Part shown: positions 52,139 through 59,754 of the stretch, in pieces
How positions within the stretch are numbered: the stretch's first letter is position 1
How the letters are laid out: each line of letters begins with the position of its first letter
Assembly: GCA_024128875.1 (NCBI GenBank)
Contig: JAMYFF010000005.1
Coordinates: 186,001-250,000, forward strand
Direction of reading: 5' to 3'
Source of the DNA: Salinilacustrithrix flava
GTDB lineage: Bacteria > Actinomycetota > Acidimicrobiia > Acidimicrobiales > Salinilacustritrichaceae
DNA: 64,000 nucleotides
The notes under the pieces: model-generated
Seen by the model: only the letters and a program-made list of their open reading frames with translations
The model's database searches: none
Told to the model about the DNA's origin: nothing
Made by a program: the position numbers and the translations under genes

Positions 52139-52984
52139 TCAGCGCATCCGCGAGGCACCCCGCACGATCACCCGCTGCACGAGGCCGGCGGGGAGGCGGG
52201 AGACCAGGTCCAGGGCCTTCGCGTCGGGGCCGATGAGCGCCCGGCGGCGGTTGCGCTGCACCGCCTTGACGATCTGGCGGGCCGCCTTCTCCGGCGTGGT
52301 CATGAACAGCCGCTCGAACTCCCGACGCGCCTCCTCGGGATCGTCGGCCATGGCGGTGACGCTGTCGTCCATGCGGGCGTTCTTCGCGATGTTCGTCTTG
52401 ATCCCGCCGGGGTGCACGGTGGTGGCGCTCACGCCGCACGGATCGATCTCGAGCTCCATGCGCAGCGCGTCGGTGAAGCCCCGCACCGCGAACTTCGCCG
52501 CGTTGTACGCCGACTGCGACGGGATGCCGAGCAGGCCGAACACGCTGGAGATGTTCACGACGTGGCCGGCGCCGGAGGCCTTCAGGTGGGGCAGGAAGGC
52601 CTTGGTGCCGTGCACCACACCCCAGAAGTTGATGTCGATCAGCCAGTGGAGGTCCTCGTAGCGGGCGCCCTCGACCGTGGCGCCGAGGGCCACGCCGGCG
52701 TTGTTGAACACCAGGTTGACCTGGCCGTGATCGGCCACGACCTCGTCGGCCCAGCGCTCGACCGCCTCGCGGTCGGCCACGTCGACCCGGGCCGAGGTGA
52801 CCTTGACCCCGAACCCCTCGGCCTTGGTGACCGTCTCGGCGAGGCCGACCTCGTCCACGTCGCTCAGCGCGAGGTGGGTGCCGGCCCGGGCGAGCTCGAC
52901 GGCGAGGGCCCGGCCGATTCCGGACCCCGCCCCGGTGATGGCGGCCACGTGGCCACGGAGCTGCTCCACGTCCCGCCCCTTCAC
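52139..52984 (-). CDS. SDR family oxidoreductase (281 residues)
   Basis: A short-chain dehydrogenase with AITGAGSGIGRALAVEL (about 15-31), NNAGVALGATVEGA, Ser in NISSVFGLLG, YNAAK with Tyr and Lys, and PGGIKTNIAK. The extended C-terminal part (RALIGPDAKALDLVSRLP) resembles acyl-chain-reducing SDRs. It is third in an operon after TetR and the metal-dependent hydrolase, with a 4-base overlap (ATGA). This arrangement suggests a lipid-related detoxification or remodelling function controlled by the TetR protein. Confidence 0.92.
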   Translation of the reverse strand: MKGRDVEQLRGHVAAITGAGSGIGRALAVELARAGTHLALSDVDEVGLAETVTKAEGFGVKVTSARVDVADREAVERWADEVVADHGQVNLVFNNAGVALGATVEGARYEDLHWLIDINFWGVVHGTKAFLPHLKASGAGHVVNISSVFGLLGIPSQSAYNAAKFAVRGFTDALRMELEIDPCGVSATTVHPGGIKTNIAKNARMDDSVTAMADDPEEARREFERLFMTTPEKAARQIVKAVQRNRRRALIGPDAKALDLVSRLPAGLVQRVIVRGASRMR

Positions 52985-53877
52985 GCGGCTCGCGCCGCGA
53001 GCTTGTCGTTGAGGGTGCCCTCGTCGCCGAAGAGCTCTGCCCGCCAGCGGCTGACCAGCTCATCGGTGTCGCGGTCGTCGGGGTGGAAGTCCGGTGCGTC
53101 GTACTCCTTGAGCGTGCGCCACGTCTCCCGGGAGAGGAACGGCGACGCCTTGAGCTTGCGGAAGCTGCGCCACAGCTTCACCGGGTGGCGACGGGCGTCG
53201 CGGTCCAGCAGCACCGACACGATGACCTGCAGGCCCATGCCGACCACGAAGCCGAGCCGGATGAACTTCATGGTCCACACCCGCATGCGCTCGGACCCGC
53301 CGACAGCCTTGAAGACGTCGAAGGCGACGGCCTTGTGCTCGGACTCCTCGAGCGCATGCCAGAGGAAGAGGTTCTTGACCTCCTCGTGGCCGATCATGTC
53401 CCGGGCCCGCTCGTCGCTGAGGATGATCTCGGCCAGGGTCGCGGTGAAGTGCTCGAGGGCGGCCGTGGACGCCAGGTTCGAGATGGGCGGCGCAACGCGC
53501 TCCCGGAGCGCCAGGCCCTTCCTGGTGAAGCGCTCGGCGGCCTTGGTCGGGTAGCCGAGCTGGTCGAGGCGGTCGTTGAACTCGCGGTGCTCGCGCCCGT
53601 GCACGGCCTCCTGGCCGATGAAGCCGGAGACCTGCCGCTTGAGGTCCGGGTCGGTGATCTGGGAGCGGTAGTGGCGCACCGAGCGGACGAAGAAGTCCTC
53701 GCCGTCGGGGAACACCGAGGACAGCGACGCGATCAGGTGGCTGCCGATGATGTCGCCGTCCTCGGCGAAGTGCTTGGGCAGGTCGCGCAGCGCCTCCTCG
53801 AAGGAGATGCGCCGGGTGGGCACGTCTCGCGACGCGTTGGACGTCTGCGGGGCCGGGGTGGGTTCGGTGATGGTCAT
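52981..53877 (-). CDS. predicted metal-dependent hydrolase (PF10118)
   Basis: A 298-residue protein of the predicted metal-dependent hydrolase family. The conserved histidine/acidic motifs are GQEAVHGREHREFND (about residues 88-102) and LEHFTATLAEIILSDERARD, then NLFLWHALEESEHKAVAFDVF (about 170-190). The ExxH repeats resemble a ferritin-like diiron four-helix bundle. A membrane-like segment follows (FIRLGFVVGMGLQVIVSVLL). The reaction is not established. The gene overlaps TetR and SDR by 4 bases on each side. Confidence 0.87.
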   Translation of the reverse strand: MTITEPTPAPQTSNASRDVPTRRISFEEALRDLPKHFAEDGDIIGSHLIASLSSVFPDGEDFFVRSVRHYRSQITDPDLKRQVSGFIGQEAVHGREHREFNDRLDQLGYPTKAAERFTRKGLALRERVAPPISNLASTAALEHFTATLAEIILSDERARDMIGHEEVKNLFLWHALEESEHKAVAFDVFKAVGGSERMRVWTMKFIRLGFVVGMGLQVIVSVLLDRDARRHPVKLWRSFRKLKASPFLSRETWRTLKEYDAPDFHPDDRDTDELVSRWRAELFGDEGTLNDKLAARAA

Positions 53878-54476
53878 CGGGGGTCCTCCTGGGGGACGAG
53901 CAGGTACCGCTCGAAGGCGGCGATGATCACGGCGGTGAGGCGGTCGTCGGAGCTGACGAAGCCGTCGAGGGCACGGCGGCGGTTGAGGCCGTCGATGACG
54001 AGGTCGATGAACTCGACGACGGCCTCGGGGTCGATGTCGGGGCGCACGACCCCGGCGTCGACCGATTCCTCCAGCAGCGGGACGAAGGCGTCCACGATGC
54101 GGCGGTTGATGCGGCGCTGGGCGTGCAGGGCGTCCTCGGTGCCCGAGCCGGTGCGGAACGACGCCAGCACCTTGAGGTCGAGCACCCGGACGAGCTGGTC
54201 GACGAGAGACCGCACCACGCCCTCCATGGGGGTGCCGAGCTCGAGCTCGGCGTGCACGAGGGTCGTGAGCTCGTCGGTCTTGTGATCGACCACGGCGGCC
54301 AGCAGGGCCTCCTTGGAGTCGAAGTGGCCGTAGAACATGCCCGCGGAGACGCCGGCCTCGGCGACGATCGCCCGGGTGGTGAGCCCGTCGACGCCGTCGC
54401 GCTCGGCGACCGCGACGGTGGCATCGATCAGCCGCTGGCGGGCGGCGGCTCGCTGCTCCTCGCTGATCTTGGGCAT
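53874..54476 (-). CDS. TetR/AcrR family transcriptional regulator
   Basis: A 200-residue regulator. The N-terminal HTH (RQRLIDATVAVAERDGVDGLT, then AGVSAGMFYGHFDSKEALL) is at about residues 13-57. The rest is a helical ligand-binding domain typical of TetR proteins. ATG 54476 is selected since an upstream part of the frame is a shadow. GGAAGGA lies upstream as ribosome-binding site. Its own promoter has the palindrome CGAGCGCTCG at 54494-54503, so it probably represses itself and the two downstream genes. The inducer is unknown. Confidence 0.93.
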   Translation of the reverse strand: MPKISEEQRAAARQRLIDATVAVAERDGVDGLTTRAIVAEAGVSAGMFYGHFDSKEALLAAVVDHKTDELTTLVHAELELGTPMEGVVRSLVDQLVRVLDLKVLASFRTGSGTEDALHAQRRINRRIVDAFVPLLEESVDAGVVRPDIDPEAVVEFIDLVIDGLNRRRALDGFVSSDDRLTAVIIAAFERYLLVPQEDPR

Positions 54477-54490
54477 GGACGGTCCTTCCA

Positions 54491-54506
54491 AACCGAGCGC
54501 TCGTTC
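54491..54506. promoter_or_regulatory. probable TetR operator upstream of the TetR operon
   Basis: The core CGAGCGCTCG (54494-54503) is a perfect 10-base palindrome inside an AACCGAGCGCTCGTTC context. This form is common for TetR/AcrR autoregulatory operators. It lies 15-30 bases upstream of ATG 54476, between the divergent TetR and WhiB genes. Confidence 0.6.
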
Positions 54507-54602
54507 TGTTTCCCATGTTCGCCGCCCGGATGCCGAATCCCTTCCGCAGTGGCATGAGCCACACCATCCGGTACGCTTCCGCACGTCACTTCGTGGGCGG
54601 AG

Positions 54603-54911
54603 ATGACCTCTGAGGAGTCCTCCGTGCCCGCACCCGACCAGCACACGAGCCCGTTCTCCGAACCGGGCGACCTGTTCGCGTCCGTCGCCTTCATGGCCCT
54701 CGGCGCGTGCCGGGGCGCCGACCCCGACCTGTTCTTCCCCGATCGGGGTGAGTCACTGGAGCCGGCCAAGCGCATCTGCAGCGAGTGCGTCGTGCGCGAC
54801 GAGTGCCTCGAGCACGCCCTCGCCAGCGGCGAGCGCTTCGGGGTCTGGGGCGGGACGTCGGAGCGCGAGCGCCGCCGCATCCGCCGCTCCCGCCGCACCG
54901 CCGCTGCGTGA
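54603..54911 (+). CDS. WhiB-family iron-sulfur transcriptional regulator
   Basis: A 102-residue Wbl protein. The four cluster-binding cysteines are Cys36, Cys59, Cys62 and Cys68 (C-x22-C-x2-C-x5-C), followed by the G(V/I)WGG turn (GVWGGTSE) at 80-87 and a basic DNA-binding tail (RERRRIRRSRR). Wbl proteins bind a 4Fe-4S cluster sensitive to O2/NO and act with sigma factor. The start has GGCGGAG as ribosome-binding site; GTG 54624 is an alternative. A TACGCT hexamer at 54572-54577 may be its -10. Confidence 0.95.
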   Translation: MTSEESSVPAPDQHTSPFSEPGDLFASVAFMALGACRGADPDLFFPDRGESLEPAKRICSECVVRDECLEHALASGERFGVWGGTSERERRRIRRSRRTAAA

Positions 54912-54973
54912 GCCGCTACACCACAACTGCCAGTTCCGGTCCTCCCGAACTGGCAGTGCTCCTGTAGCGCGCT
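54911..54973. terminator. extended hairpin between convergent WhiB and FAD-oxidase genes
   Basis: The core arms ACTGCCAGTTC (54926-54936) and GAACTGGCAGT (54947-54957) pair perfectly, with a further outer pairing GCTAC (54915-54919) with GTAGC (54964-54968). It lies between convergent stop codons and shares the decamer GAACTGGCAG with the hairpin near 18396-18437. Confidence 0.65.
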
Positions 54974-56330
54974 AGAGCCACTTGCCGGGGTTGAGGATGC
55001 CCTGGGGGTCGAGCGCCGCCTTCACCCGGCGGCTCAGGTCCACCACGTCGGGGCCGAGCTGGGTCGCGAGGTGGGCGGCCTTGAGCGACCCGACCCCGTG
55101 CTCGCCGGTGATGGTGCCGCCGAGGTCGAGGGCGGCGTCCATCACGGCGCCGAAGGCGGCATCGGCCCGGGCGACGGCATCGGGGTCCGCCGGATCGAAG
55201 GTCACGAGCGGGTGGAAGTTGCCGTCCCCGGCGTGGCCGATGACCGGGATGGCGGTGTCGTGGCGCTCGGCGACGGCGGCCACGGCGGCGAGCAGCGCCG
55301 GGATCTGCGGGATGGGCACGCCCACGTCCTCGATGAGCACGCTGCCGAGGCGCTCCACGCACGGGATGGCCATGCGCCGGGCCGCCATGAGCAGCTCGCC
55401 CTCGTCGGGATCGTCGGTGACGGCCACGTAGGTGGCGCCGGCGGCCTCGGCGTGCTCAGCCATGCGGGCGGCGGTCGAGTCCCCGGCGTCGGACTGGCCG
55501 AGGAGGAGGGCGCCGATCGAGGTGTCGAGCCCCATCGGCTTGACCGACTCCACCGCCGCGACCGCGGCGCGGTCCATGAGCTCGAGCGCCGACGGGCGCA
55601 GGGACGCCATCGTCGAGGCCACGGCGACGCCGGCGTGGATCGGGTCGACGAAGGTCGCCACCACGGTGGAGGACGGTGGCGGGGTGGGACGCAGGCGCAA
55701 CGTGGCCTCGGTGATCACACCGAGGGTGCCTTCGGACCCGACGAAGAGCCGCTTGAGGTCGAGCCCGGCGACGTCCTTGATGGTCCGGCCTCCGAGCCGC
55801 GTGATCGTGCCGTCGGCGAGGACGACCTCGATGCCGAGCACGTAGTCGGTGGTCACGCCGTACTTCACGCAGCACAGGCCCCCGGCGTTGGTGGCCAGGT
55901 TCCCCCCGATGGAGCAGATCTCGTAGGAGGACGGGTCGGGCGGGTACCAGAGCCCCTCGGTGCGGGCCGCGGCCTTGACCTCGACGTTGAGCGCGCCGGG
56001 CTGGACCACCGCGACCATCGATCCCGCGTCGATGCGGACCTCGCGCATGCGCTCGGTCGACAGGGTGATGCAGCCGTCCACCGCGGCCGACCCACCCGAC
56101 AGCCCCGTGCCCGCACCCCGGGTCACCACGCCCACCCCGAACCGGCTGGCCACGCGCAGCGTGACGGCGACCTCGTCGGTCGATCCGGCGCGCACCAGCG
56201 CGACCGGGGTACCCGGCACCACCGTCTTGGCCCGATCGAAGCGGTACCCGTCGACCACGTCGGGGTCGACGACCACCGACTCGGCGGGGAGCGCATCCTG
56301 CAGCGCGGCGACGACGTCGGCGTGGCTCAT
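54972..56330 (-). CDS. FAD-linked oxidase, GlcD/D-lactate dehydrogenase type
   Basis: A 452-residue flavoprotein of the FAD-binding-4/FAD-oxidase-C group. The N-terminal domain has VVTRGAGTGLSGGSAAVDG and SIGGNLATNAGGLCCVKYG, then GRTIKDVAGLDLKRLFVGSEGTLG. The C-terminal domain has VIGHAGDGNFHPL and LGGTITGEHGVGSLK, which hold the metal and substrate His/Asp residues. It likely oxidises a 2-hydroxy acid such as glycolate or D-lactate. It is stand-alone; no glcE/glcF genes are near. CAGACT 8 bases upstream of ATG 56330 may be -10. Confidence 0.92.
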   Translation of the reverse strand: MSHADVVAALQDALPAESVVVDPDVVDGYRFDRAKTVVPGTPVALVRAGSTDEVAVTLRVASRFGVGVVTRGAGTGLSGGSAAVDGCITLSTERMREVRIDAGSMVAVVQPGALNVEVKAAARTEGLWYPPDPSSYEICSIGGNLATNAGGLCCVKYGVTTDYVLGIEVVLADGTITRLGGRTIKDVAGLDLKRLFVGSEGTLGVITEATLRLRPTPPPSSTVVATFVDPIHAGVAVASTMASLRPSALELMDRAAVAAVESVKPMGLDTSIGALLLGQSDAGDSTAARMAEHAEAAGATYVAVTDDPDEGELLMAARRMAIPCVERLGSVLIEDVGVPIPQIPALLAAVAAVAERHDTAIPVIGHAGDGNFHPLVTFDPADPDAVARADAAFGAVMDAALDLGGTITGEHGVGSLKAAHLATQLGPDVVDLSRRVKAALDPQGILNPGKWL

Positions 56331-56362
56331 CGCTGCCGAGTCTGCCCTGCTCGGCGGCCCGC

Positions 56363-56695
56363 TCAGGCCTCGACCGCCTCCAGCAGGTCGGCCACCGTGC
56401 GCGGCTGCTCCAACGGGTGGCGCAGCGGGCGGTCGGCGATGACCTCGTACCGGTTGCGGCGGCCGACGCGCTGGCGCCGGACGTAGCCGCCGGCCTCCAG
56501 ATCGTCCAGGATGCGCTGCACCGCACCTTGCGTGATGCCGACCGCCTGGCTGATGTCGCGCTGGCGCAGCTCGGGATCGCGACTGATGGCGACGAGAACG
56601 TGACCGTGGTTCGTGAGGAACGTCCACCCGAGGGCACGCTCGGGTGCCGGCCGAGTCGGTTCCGGACCGGCCGCCGTGAGCGTGGCCCCGCTCAT
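56363..56695 (-). CDS. small winged-helix transcriptional regulator
   Basis: A 110-residue protein with a winged HTH. The recognition region DISQAVGITQGAVQRILDDLEAGGYV is followed by the wing QRVGRRNRYEVI, similar to ArsR/MarR-type single-domain regulators. The N-terminal WTFLTNHGHVLVAIS helix and the C-terminal LRHPLEQPRTVADLL are distinctive of a small actinobacterial group. It overlaps the preceding gene by 4 bases. With the divergent carbonic anhydrase and the palindrome 56982-56992, it may regulate its own operon and the anhydrase. Confidence 0.85.
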   Translation of the reverse strand: MSGATLTAAGPEPTRPAPERALGWTFLTNHGHVLVAISRDPELRQRDISQAVGITQGAVQRILDDLEAGGYVRRQRVGRRNRYEVIADRPLRHPLEQPRTVADLLEAVEA

Positions 56696-56949
56696 GCGGC
56701 CAACGGGTCGTGGTGCCACTCGGCCCGCAACCGGTCGAGGTGCCGTCCGCAGCGGAGCGCCTCGGCCCAGACGTGGTCGTCCTTCGCCCCGCAGCGGGCC
56801 CGGAGCAGCAGGTGGCGGACCTCTCCCTCCAGCTTGCCGAGCACGCGGGGGGCGTCCCGGTGGCGAGGCGGCGGGGCCATGGTCCAGAGCCGCTCGATGA
56901 TCCGGACCTGGCGCTCGAGCTCGTCGACGAGTGCACGCGATGGGGTCAT
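56692..56949 (-). CDS. hypothetical protein, 85 residues, upstream of the wHTH gene
   Basis: A small, highly charged helical protein (ALVDELERQVRIIERLW, then KLEGEVRHLLLRARCGA) with no recognised family. It could be a coiled-coil partner of the regulator it overlaps. ATG 56949 is selected; an ATG at 56967 adds six residues. The two genes form an operon divergent from the carbonic anhydrase. Confidence 0.6.
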   Translation of the reverse strand: MTPSRALVDELERQVRIIERLWTMAPPPRHRDAPRVLGKLEGEVRHLLLRARCGAKDDHVWAEALRCGRHLDRLRAEWHHDPLAA

Positions 56950-56981
56950 GGAGAGAGCCAAACACACACACTGGAATAGGT

Positions 56982-56992
56982 CAATCAGATTG
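56982..56992. promoter_or_regulatory. CAATC-A-GATTG palindrome in the divergent wHTH/carbonic anhydrase promoter
   Basis: An 11-base near-palindrome (5-base arms) that overlaps the -35 region of the carbonic anhydrase promoter (TTGCGT 56990-56995, 17-base spacer, TAGCAT 57013-57018). The site would be well placed for a repressor encoded by the wHTH gene. Confidence 0.45.
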
Positions 56993-57012
56993 CGTCAGTT
57001 TCCATCGAGCCG

Positions 57013-57018
57013 TAGCAT
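57013..57018 (+). promoter_or_regulatory. -10 element (TAGCAT) for beta-carbonic anhydrase
   Basis: TAGCAT ends 7 bases before ATG 57026; TTGCGT lies 17 bases upstream as a partial -35. No ribosome-binding site is present, so the transcript may be leaderless. Confidence 0.5.
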
Positions 57019-57025
57019 CTCCGAC

Positions 57026-57535
57026 ATGACCGAGCCCTTCTCCCCCAACACCGACGAGCTCCTGGCCAAGAACGCGGAGTACGCCGGCGCCTTCCACGAC
57101 TCCGACCTCGAGGTCGCTCCCACCCGGAACCTCGCCGTCGTGGCCTGCATGGACTCCCGCATGGACATCTTCCAGATCCTCGGGCTCGAGAACGGCGAGG
57201 CCCACGTCATACGGAACGCCGGTGGGGTCATCACCGACGACGTCATCCGCTCCCTCTGCCTGTCGCAGCGCTTCCTCGGCACGCGGGAGATCGTGCTGCT
57301 GCACCACACCGACTGCGGCCTGTCCAAGGTCGATGAAGGCGACTTCCGCGAGGAGCTCGCCGCCGAGCTCGGCGTGAAGCCGTGGTGGTCGCTCGAGGCG
57401 TTCACCGACGTCGACGCGGACGTGCGCCAGTCGATGCACCGCATCGAGATGACGCCCTTCATCTCGCACAAGGAGCACGTGCGCGGCTTCGTCTACGAGG
57501 TCGAGACCGGACGCCTGCGCGAGGTCACCGGCTGA
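57026..57535 (+). CDS. beta-class carbonic anhydrase
   Basis: A 169-residue zinc enzyme of the short beta-CA group (Rv1284-like). Zinc ligands Cys41, His94 and Cys97 are in CMDSRMD (41-47) and HTDCGL, with the Asp43/Arg45 dyad intact. VIRNAGGVITDDVIRSL (61-77) is typical. It interconverts CO2 and bicarbonate in the cytoplasm. It is divergent from the wHTH operon; a promoter with -10 TAGCAT lies 7 bases before ATG. Confidence 0.94.
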   Translation: MTEPFSPNTDELLAKNAEYAGAFHDSDLEVAPTRNLAVVACMDSRMDIFQILGLENGEAHVIRNAGGVITDDVIRSLCLSQRFLGTREIVLLHHTDCGLSKVDEGDFREELAAELGVKPWWSLEAFTDVDADVRQSMHRIEMTPFISHKEHVRGFVYEVETGRLREVTG

Positions 57536-57587
57536 GTCGTTCGCGCCATCGGGCAGACTGGCCACGACGCCGACGACAGGAGCGCCA

Positions 57588-58070
57588 GTGGCCGAGGTGA
57601 CCGAGACGCAGCTGCCCGGGGTGGGCGTGCGCTACGAGTTCAAGACGGGCGACAAGGACCACGTCGGGGTGGTGCACCACCACTCCGGTCGACGCGAGAT
57701 CATCGTCTACGACCGCAAGGACACCGACGTGGCCCGCTCCGTCCTCGAGCTGAGCGCCGACGACAGCCGCACGCTCAGCGACCTGCTCGGTGCCAGCCAG
57801 GTCACCGAGGCCCTGGCCGCGGTCCAGCAGCGCATCGAGGGGCTCACCCTCGAGTGGATCGAGGTCGCCGAGGAGTCCGAGATGGCCAACCGGAGCATCG
57901 GTGACGGCCAGCTCCGCACCCGCACCGGCGCGTCGGTCGTGGCGGTGATCCGGGGCGACACCAGCGAACCGGCACCGAGCCCGGACTTCGTGCTCCTACC
58001 GGAGGACGTCGTGGTCGCGGTGGGCACCGCAGACGGACTGGAGCTCCTGCGGCAGGCGCTGCGCCCGTGA
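57588..58070 (+). CDS. TrkA-C (RCK-C) domain regulatory subunit, KhtT-like
   Basis: A 160-residue soluble protein. The N-terminal half is a small strand-helix domain (MAEVTETQLPGVGVRYEF, then HHSGRREIIVY). The C-terminal half is an RCK_C/TrkA_C domain (GASVVAVIRGDTSEPAPSPDFVLLPEDVVVAVGT). It resembles KhtT, the nucleotide-gated subunit of the KhtTU K+/H+ antiporter. GTG 57588 has AGGAG about 6 bases upstream. The next gene overlaps it by four bases (GTGA), so the two form one complex. Confidence 0.9.
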   Translation: MAEVTETQLPGVGVRYEFKTGDKDHVGVVHHHSGRREIIVYDRKDTDVARSVLELSADDSRTLSDLLGASQVTEALAAVQQRIEGLTLEWIEVAEESEMANRSIGDGQLRTRTGASVVAVIRGDTSEPAPSPDFVLLPEDVVVAVGTADGLELLRQALRP

Positions 58071-59263
58071 CGCTGGTGCTGGCCGCGGTCAGCGGGGAGA
58101 CGGCCGAGGCGTTCATCCAGATCGGTGGGGTCGTGGTCGCCCTGGCCGTGCTGGCGCGCATCGCCGGCCGCCTCGGCATCACGGCGATCCCGCTCTACCT
58201 CCTCGCCGGCCTCGCCGTCGGCGAGGGCGGCTTCACGTCGCTCGAGGCCGGCCAGGACTTCCTGGCCATCAGCGGCCAGATCGGCGTGCTGCTGCTGCTC
58301 TTCGCCCTCGGCCTCGAGTACACGGCGGACGAGCTTCGCCACGGTCTGCGCACCGGCACCGGAACCGGGGCGGTGGACGCGGTCGCCAACTTCCTGCCCG
58401 GCTTCCTCGCCGGGCTCGCCCTCGGGTGGGAGACCACCGCTGCGGTGCTGCTCGGTGGCGTCACGTGGGTGAGCTCGTCGGGCGTCGTCGCCAAGGTCCT
58501 CACCGACCTGCGGCGCCTCGGCAACCGTGAGACCCCGTCCATCCTGAACGTGCTCGTGATCGAGGACCTGGCCATGGCGGTCTACCTGCCGATCGCCGCC
58601 GCCCTCGTCGCCGGCCGGACCGCACTCGACACCGCCGCCACCGTGGGCATCGCGCTCGCCGCCGTGGGGATCATCCTCGTCCTCGCCCTCGGCAGCGGCG
58701 CCCGTCTGAGCGCCATGCTGGCCCCTGGTGGGGACGAATCCCTCCTGCTCTCGATCTTCGGCCTGACGCTCCTGGTGGGTGGCCTGGCCGAGCAGCTGCA
58801 GGTCTCCAGCGCGATCGGGGCCTTCCTCGTCGGTCTCGCCCTGTCGGGCGCGGTGCAGCACCGGGCGACCGTGCTCGTCGAACCGCTGCGCAACCTCTTC
58901 GCCCCGATCTTCTTCCTCTACTTCTCCTTCGGCATCGCCCCCGACTCCCTCATCAGCGTCCTGCTCCCGGCGCTGCTCCTCGCGGTCGCGAGTGCCGCCA
59001 CCAAGATGCTCTCGGGCTGGCTGGCCGCGGCCCGGGCAGGTGTGGGCGTCCGGGGCCGGTTGCGCGCTGGTACTGCGCTGATCGCTCGGGGCGAGTTCTC
59101 CATCGTGATCGCATCGCTCGGCGTCGGCACGGTCGACGGCACCGACCTCGGCGCGTTCGCCGCGGCCTACGTGCTCATCACCGCGGTGCTCGGCCCGATC
59201 GCCGCGAAGTACGCCGACCAGATCCCGATCCCGGCACGACTGAACCGGCCGGCGCCGGCCTGA
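58067..59263 (+). CDS. CPA2-type cation:proton antiporter, KhtU-like
   Basis: A 398-residue membrane protein with about 11-12 helices. Key stretches are YLLAGLAVGEGG, LLLFALGLEYTADELR, WVSSSGVVAKVLTDL, VLNVLVIEDLAMAVYLPI (the ion-binding Asp of CPA2) and RAGTALIARGEFSIVIASL. It exchanges K+ (or Na+) for H+ and would be gated by the upstream KhtT-like subunit. Start GTG 58067 overlaps the previous stop. No C-terminal TrkA-N domain is fused, consistent with a separate regulator. Confidence 0.9.
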   Translation: MTLVLAAVSGETAEAFIQIGGVVVALAVLARIAGRLGITAIPLYLLAGLAVGEGGFTSLEAGQDFLAISGQIGVLLLLFALGLEYTADELRHGLRTGTGTGAVDAVANFLPGFLAGLALGWETTAAVLLGGVTWVSSSGVVAKVLTDLRRLGNRETPSILNVLVIEDLAMAVYLPIAAALVAGRTALDTAATVGIALAAVGIILVLALGSGARLSAMLAPGGDESLLLSIFGLTLLVGGLAEQLQVSSAIGAFLVGLALSGAVQHRATVLVEPLRNLFAPIFFLYFSFGIAPDSLISVLLPALLLAVASAATKMLSGWLAAARAGVGVRGRLRAGTALIARGEFSIVIASLGVGTVDGTDLGAFAAAYVLITAVLGPIAAKYADQIPIPARLNRPAPA

Positions 59264-59269
59264 GCGCCG

Positions 59270-59698
59270 TCAGGTCCCCGGGGGGATGATCCGCCGGCCC
59301 GAGATCTCCTCGGCCCGGATCTGGACCCAGTCCTCCCGCTCGACCGAGTCGGCCCACGGGTGCAGCTCCAGCTTCTCGAGCTCCTCGGGGTCCTCGGCGA
59401 GGTCGGCGACGCCACGCACCAGCACGCTCCAGCCGGTTCGCTCGATGACGTCGAAGCTGTCGACCTGGAAGGCCACGGGCTCGGCCATGAGCGCCTCGTG
59501 GAGGAGCGAGCCGCGCAGCGTCCGGAACACGACCCGGTGTCCGACGACCGCGTGGTTGACGGGGAGCACCATGGGCTCACCCGCCTCGTTGAACGCGACC
59601 CGTCCCACGGGCGAGTCGGCGAGGAGCTGCCAGCACTCCTCCGGGGCGATGACCTCCAGGCCCTGGTGGTCGAGACTGGTTCCTCCGGTGCTGTCCAT
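59270..59698 (-). CDS. pyridoxamine 5'-phosphate oxidase-family (split-barrel) flavoprotein
   Basis: A 142-residue split beta-barrel protein. ECWQLLADSPVGRVAFN and EPMVLPVNHAV mark the first strands, with VVFRTLRGSLLHEAL and SVLVRGVADL later, as in PNPOx-like proteins binding FMN or F420. The true substrate is unknown; in actinobacteria such proteins include F420-dependent reductases and general detoxification enzymes. It is convergent with the antiporter (6 bases). CACGAT 6 bases upstream of ATG 59698 fits the leaderless pattern. Confidence 0.85.
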   Translation of the reverse strand: MDSTGGTSLDHQGLEVIAPEECWQLLADSPVGRVAFNEAGEPMVLPVNHAVVGHRVVFRTLRGSLLHEALMAEPVAFQVDSFDVIERTGWSVLVRGVADLAEDPEELEKLELHPWADSVEREDWVQIRAEEISGRRIIPPGT

Positions 59699-59754
59699 GT
59701 CCCGATCGTGCCGGTCGCGCCACCCCACGCGACAGGGTCCTCGGTCCCGACCCG

